NCBI GenBank assembly: GCA_027483885.1
Contig: JAIXTO010000108.1
Coordinates: 1-36,532 of the forward strand
Direction of reading: 5' to 3'
Source of the DNA: Rhizobiaceae bacterium
Lineage (GTDB): Bacteria; Pseudomonadota; Alphaproteobacteria; Rhizobiales; Rhizobiaceae
DNA: 36,532 bases
Positions 8,609-17,265 of this stretch are shown here, one piece after another. How positions within the stretch are numbered: the stretch's first letter is position 1; each line of letters starts with the position of its first letter. A program made the translations under genes and the position numbers. The notes beneath the pieces were generated by a model. That model made no database searches and had not been told where the DNA came from. It worked only from the letters and a program-made list of their open reading frames with translations.

Positions 8609-9070
8609 ATGGCCGCGACACTCGATGCCATCGACCGCAACATCATCCGCCTGTTGCGGCTGGATGCGCGCATGAGCAGCTCGAAAATGGCCGAGGTTGT
8701 CGGGCTCTCGCCGTCCGCCTGCCTGCGTCGCATCAAGCTGATGGAGGAGGCGGGTATTATCCGTGGTTACACGGCGCTGATCGGCTCCGGCGAGGAGGGG
8801 AGCACGCTTGCGGTGATGATCAACATCACGCTCGACCGCCAGACCGAGGATTATCTCAACCGCTTCGAAGATGCCGTGCGCAAGCGCCCGGAAATCCGCG
8901 AATGTTACCTGATGACCGGCGACTGGGACTATTTTCTGCGCGTCGAGGTGGAAAGCCCGAGAGAATTCGAGGCGATCCACACCGATATCCTGTCAAAACT
9001 TCCCGGCGTCACGCGCATCCATTCGAGCTTTTCGATCCGCAATGCGCTGACGCGCGGCAAACGGGGATAA
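8609..9070 (+). CDS. Lrp/AsnC family transcriptional regulator (DadR-like)
   Basis: This 153-residue DNA-binding regulator is encoded opposite alr-dadA. The N-terminal helix-turn-helix spans about residues 5-60 (LDAIDRNIIRLLRLDARMS, then VGLSPSACLRRIKLMEEAG). The C-terminal RAM domain (about 70-150) includes the segment ECYLMTGDWDYFLRVE, where the amino-acid effector usually binds between subunits. The ATG at 8609 has AGGGG upstream; longer starts add residues unlike the family. By context it should activate alr-dadA in response to alanine and control itself. The symbol dadR would fit, but the sequence alone does not separate it from other Lrp paralogues. Confidence 0.9.
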   Translation: MAATLDAIDRNIIRLLRLDARMSSSKMAEVVGLSPSACLRRIKLMEEAGIIRGYTALIGSGEEGSTLAVMINITLDRQTEDYLNRFEDAVRKRPEIRECYLMTGDWDYFLRVEVESPREFEAIHTDILSKLPGVTRIHSSFSIRNALTRGKRG

Positions 9071-9076
9071 AGAGCG

Positions 9077-9865
9077 TCAGCCGATGGCGCGTGCGCCGGG
9101 CAGACGCTCGGCTGCGGCGTGAAACAGCATGGCCTTCAGCTCTTGCACGATTGCGGCATCGGTGCGCAGCATCTCGCGGGACGCAAAACTCAGTTCCACC
9201 AGCTGGCTGTCGCCCTCGATGAAGCGGGCCGAGCAGGAGGCATGCAGTTCGGTGATTTTCATGCGCTCAAGGAGAGGGCCCGCCGTCTGTGGGCGCACGC
9301 CGGCACCGGGCATGATGGTGATGCGATTGCCGGCCTGTTCGACGAGGGCTGCAAGCGTCTCGATACCCTCAAGCGCCGTCTGTTTGCCGCCGGAGGTGAG
9401 GATGCGGGAAAACCCGAGCTTGATTGCCTCTTCCAGCGCCTGCGGTTTGTCTGGGGTGAGGTCGAAGGCGCGGTGCAGCGTGATGTCCAGCCCTTCGGCA
9501 TGGCGGCAGAGGTCTTCAAGGGTTTTTGTGTCGAGCCGGCCATCGGAAAGGCTGGCGCCCAGAACGACACCGGAGAGGCCAGCGGCGCGGGCGGCATCAA
9601 TATCGGCCTTCATCACGGACATTTCGGCAGCGGAGAAGATGAAACTTCCGGCGCGCGGGCGGATCATCACGGAAACGGCGATATCCTGGCAGCCGGCGAG
9701 ATCCATGAAGCCGCGCGAGGGCGTGAGGCCACCGACCGATAGCGCCGAACACAGTTCGATGCGGCCAGCGCCACCTTCGATGGCGGCGAAAAGCCCGTCC
9801 GTATTGTCGACGCAGATTTCAAGGATCGGCTGCACGGTGACCGGCACTCCTGTTTCAACGCTCAT
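9077..9865 (-). CDS. cutC: CutC family TIM-barrel protein
   Basis: The start ILEICVDNTDGLFAAIEGGAGRIELC and the later SGGKQTALEGIETLAALVEQ and IMPGAGVRPQT segments are characteristic of CutC. At 262 residues it is near the family length. CutC was first linked to copper tolerance in E. coli, but its biochemical activity is not settled. Here it is the last gene of an operon with a glycosidase, a metallopeptidase and a sugar-type transporter; its start overlaps the transporter stop by four bases. That context argues for a catabolic role. It converges with the Lrp-type gene, and only six bases separate the two stops. Confidence 0.9.
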   Translation of the reverse strand: MSVETGVPVTVQPILEICVDNTDGLFAAIEGGAGRIELCSALSVGGLTPSRGFMDLAGCQDIAVSVMIRPRAGSFIFSAAEMSVMKADIDAARAAGLSGVVLGASLSDGRLDTKTLEDLCRHAEGLDITLHRAFDLTPDKPQALEEAIKLGFSRILTSGGKQTALEGIETLAALVEQAGNRITIMPGAGVRPQTAGPLLERMKITELHASCSARFIEGDSQLVELSFASREMLRTDAAIVQELKAMLFHAAAERLPGARAIG

Positions 9866-11070
9866 GCCACCCGTTTCCGGCCGCCATCGAGAACGATCAG
9901 CAGCACTACGCCGGCGGCTCCGACCGCAGCGCTCAAGATGGATGTGGCGCCATATTCACCGATTCGGGTGCCGATGGCGAATACCGCAGCACTGAGGCCT
10001 GCGCTCAGGAACATGTTGACGGCGATCAGCGAGCTGCCAAGGCCGGGCCGGTCGGCAATCAGGTCCTGCAGATAGGTGATCGGCAGGCTGATGATGGCCG
10101 CCGCCGCGATGCCGCTGAGAATGGTCTGGGCATAGACATGCCAGGTGGCGCTGGAAAGGCCCTGCAGCACCATGTAAACCGCGTAAAGGCTTGCCCCAAG
10201 CGCAAGGGCCGTCACGGCGCGCATGTAGCGTTCGGCTTTTCCCCAGACGATGATGAAGATGATTTCGAGGAAAGCGACGATGCCGACGATGATGCCGAGA
10301 TCGGCCACCGTGCCGCCGGCCTTGCCGGTGACGATCAGCGGGCGCACGGTATCGCTCACATAGAGCATCGAACAGATCAGCGAGATGGCAAGAACGCGCA
10401 GGAGAACACGCGGGGCCATGACCTCGCCAAGCGAGGCAAACACCTTGTAGCGATCCTCATGATGGCGTTCGGCAGGTTTTTGCGTGCGCGGCAGGAAACC
10501 GACGGCGAGCACGAAGCAGACGATGGCAGAGGCCGCGGCGACCAGATAGGCCGGCAGCATGGTCGGCGCCTTGATCAGCATCAGGCCGACAAGCCCCGGC
10601 ATCAGCACCCAGGAGAGCGAAATGGTCGCCCGCATGGTGGAGTTGACGGCAATCAGCGCCGAGGGTGTGAGGCCTGTCGAACTTGCCCGAACATTGGCAA
10701 AGATCAGCGAGTTCAGCGCCCCGAACACCGGCAGCAGCATGAGTTTCGAGACAACAAAAGCGGGGGCGCTCGCAAAGATATAGACGATGCCGAAGCCTGC
10801 GATGCCAAACAGCGTCACGTAAATGATCGAAGTGCGGTAGTCGCCGAGCCTGTCGGAAAAGATGCCCATCATGACGCTGGCCGTGACGTTGATCACGGCC
10901 GCCGCCAGCATCAGCAGGGCATAACCGCTATCGCTCAACCCCAGTTCCTGGATGCCGATGATCGACTGATAGGGGGAAACGGCAGCCCCCGTCGTGCCGA
11001 AGAAGAAGATGGCAAGCGCGCTGACGCGCAATGACGGGTTTTTGAAGGTTGCCCGAAGGGCCGCGCTCAC
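9862..11070 (-). CDS. MFS transporter (sugar-efflux Set-like)
   Basis: This is a 402-residue inner-membrane protein with about twelve hydrophobic segments in two halves joined by a polar loop near residues 195-215 (PRTQKPAERHHEDRYK). The segment GIFSDRLGDYRTS after the second helix is the signature loop of the major facilitator superfamily. The N-terminal FFFGTTGAAVSPYQSIIGIQ and the overall pattern resemble SetA-type sugar transporters. It lies between an M81 peptidase gene and cutC, and its stop overlaps the cutC start. It probably carries the substrate or product of the cluster across the membrane; direction and substrate are unknown. Confidence 0.82.
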   Translation of the reverse strand: MSAALRATFKNPSLRVSALAIFFFGTTGAAVSPYQSIIGIQELGLSDSGYALLMLAAAVINVTASVMMGIFSDRLGDYRTSIIYVTLFGIAGFGIVYIFASAPAFVVSKLMLLPVFGALNSLIFANVRASSTGLTPSALIAVNSTMRATISLSWVLMPGLVGLMLIKAPTMLPAYLVAAASAIVCFVLAVGFLPRTQKPAERHHEDRYKVFASLGEVMAPRVLLRVLAISLICSMLYVSDTVRPLIVTGKAGGTVADLGIIVGIVAFLEIIFIIVWGKAERYMRAVTALALGASLYAVYMVLQGLSSATWHVYAQTILSGIAAAAIISLPITYLQDLIADRPGLGSSLIAVNMFLSAGLSAAVFAIGTRIGEYGATSILSAAVGAAGVVLLIVLDGGRKRVA

Positions 11071-11118
11071 GCGGCACCCAAACGGACAAAAGCGGATGGA
11101 GGCATGATCGGGTGAGCC

Positions 11119-12579
11119 TTACGGTTTTTCAGGTGGCTTTCCGGCAAACCGTGCCGAAAGCCGCGGGGCGGGCGAATAGGAAAAGTCCTTGACGAAAGGA
11201 TAGCTAGGCATGGTGCGGCGCGTGTTGCGGATGCGTTCGATATCCTGGTTGATCACACCATCGGTCAGCGCCATCAGGTTGGGGTTGGCAATCGGTGCAA
11301 GTTCCGGCGACAGATAGCCGGATTTCACCACCAGCAGCCGCACAGCCTGCGGATCGATGCCATGGCGGGCGAAATCGGCCAGATTGTGGTAAGGCCGGCG
11401 CTTGGCGGCAAGGATCAGCGTGATCCCGCCGATGGTCACCACCGCCTGCCGCTCGCTTTCTACGCCGGTGTCATCCAGCCGAACGACGGTCACCTGCGTT
11501 TCGACCGAGGGACTTGCCGGATCGAGCGAACCGCCGATCTTCAGGGTGAGGGCCGATCCAACGCCTGCGGCAAAACAGGCCTCGACGGCCGGCCTGTCGG
11601 TAATGCCGCCGATGACGGCACCGTCGAAGTTGCGCTCGATCAGCGCCTTCAGCACGTCCGCGCGATCTCCCACGCCACCGCCCGTCGGGTTGTCGCCGGA
11701 ATCAGCGAGGATCACAGGCCGGGTCTGCGTCTTCTCGACAATTTCAAGCATGTCTGCGAGAGGGCCGGTGACGGGGCCGAACTCGAAATCGCCACGGGCG
11801 TCCCAGTAGCTCTGTGCAATTTCAGCGGCAACCCGCTGCGCTTCGGCCGGATCGGTTGCCGTCACCACGGCACAGGCCGTGCCGCGCGGCTCGTCGGCCC
11901 AGACATAACCGACCATGAGGTTGGCATCCCAGATGCCGGGGCGGGCATCGTGTTCGGGCAGTTTCAGGTAAAGGCTTTTCGCCGGCTCGTCCTCCGTCGA
12001 GGTGCGCTCGCCGGGGAGCAGAACCGGAACCGGCGCCCAGACGACGCCCGGCTTTTCGCCTGATCTCAACGTCTTTGCCAGCATCGACCAGGCGCGAACC
12101 ATGGTTTCACGCACGTCGATATGCGGGGCGGTGCGATAACCGGCGAAAATGTCCAGCTGGTCGATGATCTTCTGAGTGACATTGCCGTGCAGGTCATAAC
12201 TGGCCGCAACCGGGATACCGGGTCCGACGACGGCGCTGGCGGATGAAATCCAGTCGCCTTCCGCATCGTCCATGCCCTCGACATTCATCGCGCCGTGCAT
12301 GGCGAGATAGAGCCCGTCGAGCGGCAGGCTTTGCTTGAGAAGGTCCAGAAACTCCGCCTTGAACGCATCATAGGTATGGCGGGCAACAGGACCGCCGGGC
12401 ACGGCTCGGGCATGCAGCAGCGGCAGATGCTGGATATCGTCGGCCTTCAGGAAGCTGAAATAGTCGGCACCCAGCAGGTCATTCCCGCGCAACACACGAA
12501 AATCCTCCGGCTGCATCAGGACGGGCGAGGAGGTGGAGCATTCGGTGTGAATGCCGCCAAAGGCAATGCGATAAGTCAT
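11119..12579 (-). CDS. M81 family metallopeptidase (MlrC/microcystinase C-like), copy 1
   Basis: This 486-residue protein belongs to the MlrC family, zinc enzymes known for cleaving linearised microcystin peptides, with most members of unknown substrate. The N-terminus FGGIHTECSTSSP is the family start. Candidate metal ligands lie in LAMHGAMNVEGMDDAEGDW, in DLHGNVT and in TAPHIDVRET. The conserved DSGDNPTGGGVGDR loop follows. The C-terminal domain from about residue 370 ends with LLVVKSGYLSPELAP and YPFVKDFSYSP. The gene lies between the GH20 gene (21-bp gap) and the MFS gene. A second M81 gene at 17266-18735 belongs to the opposing operon and is clearly a different subgroup. Confidence 0.88.
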   Translation of the reverse strand: MTYRIAFGGIHTECSTSSPVLMQPEDFRVLRGNDLLGADYFSFLKADDIQHLPLLHARAVPGGPVARHTYDAFKAEFLDLLKQSLPLDGLYLAMHGAMNVEGMDDAEGDWISSASAVVGPGIPVAASYDLHGNVTQKIIDQLDIFAGYRTAPHIDVRETMVRAWSMLAKTLRSGEKPGVVWAPVPVLLPGERTSTEDEPAKSLYLKLPEHDARPGIWDANLMVGYVWADEPRGTACAVVTATDPAEAQRVAAEIAQSYWDARGDFEFGPVTGPLADMLEIVEKTQTRPVILADSGDNPTGGGVGDRADVLKALIERNFDGAVIGGITDRPAVEACFAAGVGSALTLKIGGSLDPASPSVETQVTVVRLDDTGVESERQAVVTIGGITLILAAKRRPYHNLADFARHGIDPQAVRLLVVKSGYLSPELAPIANPNLMALTDGVINQDIERIRNTRRTMPSYPFVKDFSYSPAPRLSARFAGKPPEKP

Positions 12580-12600
12580 CGAAACAATCCTTGCGTCAAT

Positions 12601-14520
12601 TTAAAGCTTCGGCACCAGCGGTGCGATGGCGGCAAAGCGCAGCCAGTCCTTCTTGTCCTTCGGCGTCCAGGCGGCTTCGGCGATTGCGCCGAGGCGGGGG
12701 AAAACCAGGTGGTTGAAATAATCCCGGTTGAGGAAATGCTCCGACCAGATACAGGCCTGCACGCCCCGCATGCGCGGCTTCAACTCGTCTGGAAACTCGC
12801 CAACGGCCTCATAGGTATAGGTATGGTGCGGCGGCACGGTGCCGGCCCAGCTGGCGCCCGGTTCCTGCCATTCTGTTGCCTGCACCATGTCGAGGTAATA
12901 GGCCTGCCCCGGCGTCATCACCACGTCATAGCCCTGTTTTGCAAGCTCGATGCCGATCTCAGGTTTCTGCCAGGCCATGAGCAGCGTGCCGGCCGGATCG
13001 ACGCCGCCGCCATGGGATACTTCGTCCCAGCCGGCAAGCTTGCGGCCGCGCTCGGCAAGCATGCCCTGGATGCGCTTCATGAAATGGCTCTGCAGGCCGA
13101 ACGTGCCCTCGATGCCTTCCTTTTCCATGAGTTTTTTGGCGAGCGGCGAGGCCATCCATGTGTTGGCCGCCACTTCGTCGCCGCCGATATGCAGAAGCTT
13201 TGACGGGAAAAGCTCCACCATCTCGTCAAACACCTTGCCGAGGAAGACGTAGGTTTCCTCGATGGCCGGGTTCAGTGCATTGTTGGGAAAACCCTGAACG
13301 GAGCGATAGCTGTCTGGCGCTTCCTGCCCGTCGATAAGGTGCGGAAGGGCGGTGAGCGTTGCGGTGCTGTGGCCGGGAATGTCGATTTCCGGCACGACTT
13401 CCATATGAAGCGATGCCGCATGGGCAACGATCGCCTTCACATCCTCCTGCGTGTAAAAGCCGCCAACCGGTGCGGCGCCATTGCCAAGCTGCGGCAGCAT
13501 CGGCTCGTCAGGGCCGCGCAGCACGCCAAGCGTGGTCAGCGTCGGATAGGCCTTGATCTCCAGCCGCCAGGCCTCGTCATCGGTGAGGTGCCAGTGGAAA
13601 ATGTTGAGCCGCAGCCAGGCCATGATGTCGATGAGGCGGGTGACGTCGGCCACCGGATAGAACTGGCGCGAGACATCCAGATGGCAACCGCGCCAGCCAT
13701 AACGCGGCGCATCCTTGATATGGCCTGATGCCGGAAACGAGAACTTTTGGGGTTCCAGCCGCGCGCCGTGCAGAAGTTGCGTCAGTGCCGTCAAGCCATA
13801 GGCGCGCCCGGCCGCATCGCCATAGGTAAGCGTGATGTCGGAGCCAAAATCGAGCGTGTAGGCTTCCTTGCCCAGCGATGCGTCGGCGGTGATTGTCAGC
13901 GCCTTACCTTCATGCACGGCACCCAGCGCAAACGGCGCGTGGGCGACCGAAAACAGCCGGCGATAGAGCCCGCCGATGGCCTGCATCGCCTTCAGGTCTT
14001 CAAGGCCGGTGCCTTCTGCCGGATAGAGCGCAACGGGATAGGTTTCAGCCGCTTGAAGCCGTGCATCGGCGGGGAAGGGGAGGAGCGCAAAGGGTTCCTT
14101 CGCCTCGCCGTCAGGCAGAAGTCTTGGGGCCGGTTCGCTGTGACGGCCCGACAGCATCAGGTCATCCACGGCCACATCCACATGGGCGCCGTCGGCAAGT
14201 GTCAGATAGGCGGATTTGGCGCCATCCGTGCGGTGGCGGGCAGGGCGCCAGAGGCCTTTGACGGAAAACTGCCAAGAGGCACCCGGTTGCAGCACAAAAC
14301 CATCCGGCGGCGAAAATTGGTGGAAATTGGCGTTGCGCCGGATGAAGCGGACGTTTTCGCAGGCCGGATTATCCTTGACGCGGGTGAGGGAGGTATAGGC
14401 GAGCGTAAAGCCGGACACCGGAGCATCCGAGAGGTTGACGAGGGTGAAAACGAAACCGCCGCCCTCGTCCCCTTCGATCGGCGCCCAGCTGTTTTCAAGA
14501 CGAAATATGGCATTGGCCAT
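12601..14520 (-). CDS. Beta-N-acetylhexosaminidase, glycoside hydrolase family 20
   Basis: This 639-residue enzyme removes terminal GlcNAc or GalNAc from glycoconjugates by substrate-assisted catalysis. Residues 1-130 form a beta-rich carbohydrate-binding-like domain and about 150-265 the GH20b domain. The TIM barrel starts near RYGWRGCHLDVSRQFYP. It contains FHWHLTDDEAWR and the catalytic pair in HIGGDEV (Asp448-Glu449). WHLTDD, EIDIPGHS and the late LMAWQKPE segment are also family features. No signal peptide is visible, so it probably acts in the cytoplasm on imported small molecules. It lies in a tight operon with an SDR (36-bp gap) and the M81 peptidase. Confidence 0.93.
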   Translation of the reverse strand: MANAIFRLENSWAPIEGDEGGGFVFTLVNLSDAPVSGFTLAYTSLTRVKDNPACENVRFIRRNANFHQFSPPDGFVLQPGASWQFSVKGLWRPARHRTDGAKSAYLTLADGAHVDVAVDDLMLSGRHSEPAPRLLPDGEAKEPFALLPFPADARLQAAETYPVALYPAEGTGLEDLKAMQAIGGLYRRLFSVAHAPFALGAVHEGKALTITADASLGKEAYTLDFGSDITLTYGDAAGRAYGLTALTQLLHGARLEPQKFSFPASGHIKDAPRYGWRGCHLDVSRQFYPVADVTRLIDIMAWLRLNIFHWHLTDDEAWRLEIKAYPTLTTLGVLRGPDEPMLPQLGNGAAPVGGFYTQEDVKAIVAHAASLHMEVVPEIDIPGHSTATLTALPHLIDGQEAPDSYRSVQGFPNNALNPAIEETYVFLGKVFDEMVELFPSKLLHIGGDEVAANTWMASPLAKKLMEKEGIEGTFGLQSHFMKRIQGMLAERGRKLAGWDEVSHGGGVDPAGTLLMAWQKPEIGIELAKQGYDVVMTPGQAYYLDMVQATEWQEPGASWAGTVPPHHTYTYEAVGEFPDELKPRMRGVQACIWSEHFLNRDYFNHLVFPRLGAIAEAAWTPKDKKDWLRFAAIAPLVPKL

Positions 14521-14556
14521 GATGGTTCCCCTTATGGCTTATGATGGTCGAACGGG

Positions 14557-15333
14557 TCAGTAATTGTCTGACTGCGAGAAGGTGCGGGCAAGTTCCGCCT
14601 GGCCGGCGGTCAGGCCGCAATCAACGGGAAGGCAGACGCCGGTAATGGCGGATGCCTGGTTGCTGGCGAGAAAATAAACGGCATTGGCGACATCTTCGGC
14701 GCTGGCGATGCGGCGCAGCGCATACCAGCGCTTGGCTTCCTCAAACACCTGCGGGTTGGCGGCGGCGCGTGCCTCCCAGGCCTGCGTGCGCACGGTTCCG
14801 GGTGCCACCGCATTGGCGCGGATGCCGAATTTCCCGTATTCGACGGCCACCAGCTTGGTGAAATGAATGAGGCCAGCCTTTGCCGCGCTATAGGCGGGGT
14901 GACCGAACACGGCCATGCCGTTCACCGACGCGATATTGATCAGCGACCCCTGCGAAGCCTTCAACCCGTCTTCCAGCGCGCGAAAGGTGAGGAAGGCGGC
15001 TTCGAGATTGAGCGCGCTGTCCTTTCGCCAGATATCGCCATCCGTATCATGAAGAGACACGGCGCGGGCGGCACCGGCATTGTTGACGAGTGTGGTGGCA
15101 AGGCCAAGTTGGCCAACCGTCTCGGCCATCTGCCGCACGCTGTCCTCGTTCGTCACGTCGCAGGTGATCGCGACGAAACGCGGTGCGCCGCCAAGCTCCG
15201 ACACGGCAGCGGTCAGCGCGTCTGCATCGATATCGACCAGCGCCACCACGTCGTGGCTGCCTGCAAGACGCTTGGCGATGGCCCGGCCGATATCGCCTGC
15301 GGCCCCGGTGACGACGGCAACGGATGCGGGCAT
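14557..15333 (-). CDS. SDR family NAD(P)-dependent oxidoreductase
   Basis: This is a 258-residue classical short-chain dehydrogenase. The cofactor motif is VTGAAGDIGRAIA near residue 8, NNAGAA lies near 85, the catalytic serine is in NIASVNG, and the YxxxK pair is YSAAK. The C-terminal ITGVCLPVDCGLTAG is typical. The ATG at 15333 starts four bases after the rpiR-type stop; a longer frame from 15441 would run inside the regulator gene and is rejected. It probably oxidises a hydroxyl of the sugar or amino-sugar product released by the neighbouring glycosidase. The substrate is inferred only from context. Confidence 0.88.
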   Translation of the reverse strand: MPASVAVVTGAAGDIGRAIAKRLAGSHDVVALVDIDADALTAAVSELGGAPRFVAITCDVTNEDSVRQMAETVGQLGLATTLVNNAGAARAVSLHDTDGDIWRKDSALNLEAAFLTFRALEDGLKASQGSLINIASVNGMAVFGHPAYSAAKAGLIHFTKLVAVEYGKFGIRANAVAPGTVRTQAWEARAAANPQVFEEAKRWYALRRIASAEDVANAVYFLASNQASAITGVCLPVDCGLTAGQAELARTFSQSDNY

Positions 15334-15337
15334 GAGG

Positions 15338-16201
15338 CTAGTCTCCGAGGATCTGCCGGTCGTCACCGTCGCGGTGCTCGACCAGTTGCTGCTTGATATG
15401 GCGAAGGGTGAGGGTGGAGCGCTTGCGGTTGCGATAGGCAACGAGGCTTGCGATCACATCGACCATGGCGAGAAAGGCAAAGCGGGTCGATGTCGGGCGA
15501 AAGATGTTGTCGCCTTCCGGCAGGTCGATGCCGACCACCATTTCGGCCGCTTCCGCAACCGGGCTGCGGCTTTGGGTAAGCGCGATGGTGCCGATGCCAT
15601 TTTCGCGTGCCAGCGTAAAACACCGCACGAGTTCCTGGTTTCGGCCGGAAAAAGAGGAGCCGATGATCACATCCTGAGGCTGGGCTGCCGCCGTCATCAT
15701 CAGCTGCATATTGTGGTCGTTGCTGGCGGTCACGCGCGACCCCAGCCGAAATAGGCGGTTCTGGAACTCGGTCGCGATCATCGAGGAATTGCCGCCGGAG
15801 CCGAACGCATAGATCATGCCGGCATTGGACAGTCGCTCCGACGCCTTGTCGAGCACGACCGGGTCAAGCGCACGATGCACGCCAAACAGTGCATTCTGCG
15901 CCTTGGTGATCACGTCCGCGGCAACGTCCGCCGGTTCGGTGCTCTTGGCTGCCGGGTTCAGATAACGCACGCCGACAAAGGCGGTTTTGGCCAGCCGCAC
16001 CTTGAAATCGGAAAAGCTCTGGCAACCAAGGCGCCGGCAGAAACGCGTGACCGTTGGCGGCGAGACTTCGGCGCGTTCGGCAAGTTCGATGATCGAGGCA
16101 TTGACGGCAAAATCGAAGTGGTCGAGCAGGATATCGGCGATACGCTGTTCGGAGGGCGAAAACTGCTCGCGGTCTTCCTGTATCGTCTCGAAAATATCCA
16201 T
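15338..16201 (-). CDS. RpiR family transcriptional regulator (HTH plus SIS domain)
   Basis: This 287-residue regulator has an N-terminal HTH_6 domain (about 1-78: SPSEQRIADILLDHFDF, ASIIELAERAEVSPPTVTRFCRRLG) and a C-terminal SIS sugar-isomerase-like domain (about 120-265) with IGSSFSGRNQELV and ALTQSRSPVAEAA. SIS domains of this family bind phosphorylated sugars such as amino-sugar phosphates. It follows ridA by 21 bp and precedes the SDR gene by 4 bp, so it is co-transcribed with the genes it probably controls. The divergent operon starting at 16721 may be a target too. An amino-sugar phosphate inducer would fit the GH20 enzyme; this is inference. Confidence 0.9.
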   Translation of the reverse strand: MDIFETIQEDREQFSPSEQRIADILLDHFDFAVNASIIELAERAEVSPPTVTRFCRRLGCQSFSDFKVRLAKTAFVGVRYLNPAAKSTEPADVAADVITKAQNALFGVHRALDPVVLDKASERLSNAGMIYAFGSGGNSSMIATEFQNRLFRLGSRVTASNDHNMQLMMTAAAQPQDVIIGSSFSGRNQELVRCFTLARENGIGTIALTQSRSPVAEAAEMVVGIDLPEGDNIFRPTSTRFAFLAMVDVIASLVAYRNRKRSTLTLRHIKQQLVEHRDGDDRQILGD

Positions 16202-16222
16202 GCGACCTCCCCAGATCCGAAT

Positions 16223-16609
16223 TCAGCTTTTCGGCTTGTAGGCTATGCAGTCGATCTCGACCTTGCAATCGACCATCATGGAGGCCTGCACGCAGGCCCG
16301 CGCCGGCGGATGCTCGCCGAAATAACCCTGGTAGATCTTGTTGAAACTCCAGAAATCTCTGGCGTCGTCAATCCACACGCCGCAACGCACCACATGCTCG
16401 ACGCCGTAACCCGCTTCGTGCAGAATGGCGATGAGGTTCTGGATGGCCTTGTGGCTCTGCTCGACAATGCCGCCCGCGATGATCTCGCCATCTTCCATGG
16501 CCACCTGGCCGGACACGTGCAGCCAGCCATCGGCCTCCACGGCGCGCGCAAAGGGCAATCTCTGGCCGCCGGCACCGGCTTTGTCCGCACCATAACGGGT
16601 GATCGTCAT
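16223..16609 (-). CDS. RidA family protein (enamine/imine deaminase-like)
   Basis: This is a 128-residue member of the YjgF/YER057c/UK114 family. RidA proteins speed hydrolysis of reactive enamine/imine intermediates made by PLP enzymes; some members act in specific catabolic pathways. Family features are HVSGQVAMEDGEIIAGG, QSHKAIQNLIAILHEAG and the C-terminal PPARACVQASMMVDCKVEIDCIAY, in which the arginine of PPARACV is the usual carboxylate-binding residue. The ATG at 16609 has GAGG upstream. It is the first gene of the leftward operon. A PLP enzyme (18737-19843) in the divergent operon offers a logical source of imine intermediates. Confidence 0.88.
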   Translation of the reverse strand: MTITRYGADKAGAGGQRLPFARAVEADGWLHVSGQVAMEDGEIIAGGIVEQSHKAIQNLIAILHEAGYGVEHVVRCGVWIDDARDFWSFNKIYQGYFGEHPPARACVQASMMVDCKVEIDCIAYKPKS

Positions 16610-16720
16610 GAAGACCTCATGCAAATTATTTTCTTCAATTGTTGACACTGGACCATAATGGACGGATTTTGACCAGAGTTTTTCGCAGATCATGAAAAGA
16701 ATTTAGACAAGAGGTCTATA
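16610..16720. promoter_or_regulatory. Divergent control region between ridA and the NTF2-like gene
   Basis: This 111-bp AT-richer stretch must hold promoters for both operons. TTGACA occurs at 16642-16647 on the + strand without a clear partner -10 box. CCATAATGG (16653-16661) is a short palindrome. TAGAC-AAGAG-GTCTA (16704-16718) is a perfect inverted repeat whose spacer holds most of the ribosome site for the GTG at 16721. It could be an operator or a hairpin limiting translation. Bases 16620-16637 (TGCAAATTATTTTCTTCA) form a weaker symmetric candidate for the RpiR protein. All roles are inferred. Confidence 0.5.
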
Positions 16721-17206
16721 GTGCGCGATCCCTTCCAGAATCCGTTCCCATACAGCGACACTGCCCGCCATGCCATCTGGGAGATGCTGGTGCCGCGCGA
16801 CATCGATGCCTTCCTGGCCGCCGACTGGTCGATGGTGGCGCACGATTTTGTCGAGGATGGTTTTATCGGCATTTCCGGGAACAAGGATGCCAACCCCGAC
16901 AACTGGCGTCTGGCGTTTCCGAACCTTGCTGCCTATCGCGACGAATGGCTGAAACAGGCCGCTGACTTTGCCGCCCAGTCCTATGGCGAAGATCCCCGTG
17001 TGGCCATCTTCACCACCACCACGCTCGAAGAGATCGAGATTTCGGGCGAGACCGCACTGGTGCGCAAGAAATTCGATGGCGGTATCCGCAAGGCCGACGG
17101 CACGCTCGACGTGATGCGCTGGCAGACGCTTTATTACTGCCGCCTGCATGAGGGCCGCTGGAAGATTTCCGGCTTTACCGGTTATCTGCCAAATCCGATG
17201 GGCTGA
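16721..17206 (+). CDS. NTF2/SnoaL-like protein of unknown function
   Basis: This 161-residue cytoplasmic protein starts at GTG with AGAGG 7 bases upstream. The helical N-terminus (ARHAIWEMLVPRDIDAFLAADWSMVAHDFVED) followed by beta-rich segments ending LYYCRLHEGRWKISGFTGYLP fits the NTF2-like cone fold. Members include dehydratases, isomerases and pure binding proteins. Acidic and histidine residues in MVAHDFVED could line the pocket. It opens the rightward operon with the M81 and D-threonine-aldolase-like genes, so an isomerase, dehydratase or ligand-binding role in that pathway is plausible. I cannot name a specific function. Confidence 0.75.
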   Translation: MRDPFQNPFPYSDTARHAIWEMLVPRDIDAFLAADWSMVAHDFVEDGFIGISGNKDANPDNWRLAFPNLAAYRDEWLKQAADFAAQSYGEDPRVAIFTTTTLEEIEISGETALVRKKFDGGIRKADGTLDVMRWQTLYYCRLHEGRWKISGFTGYLPNPMG

Positions 17207-17265
17207 CGGTTCATCGTCGAGTTATCCCTTCGGTCCCTGTTCCCGCCAATGAGAAAGCCGAGCCA

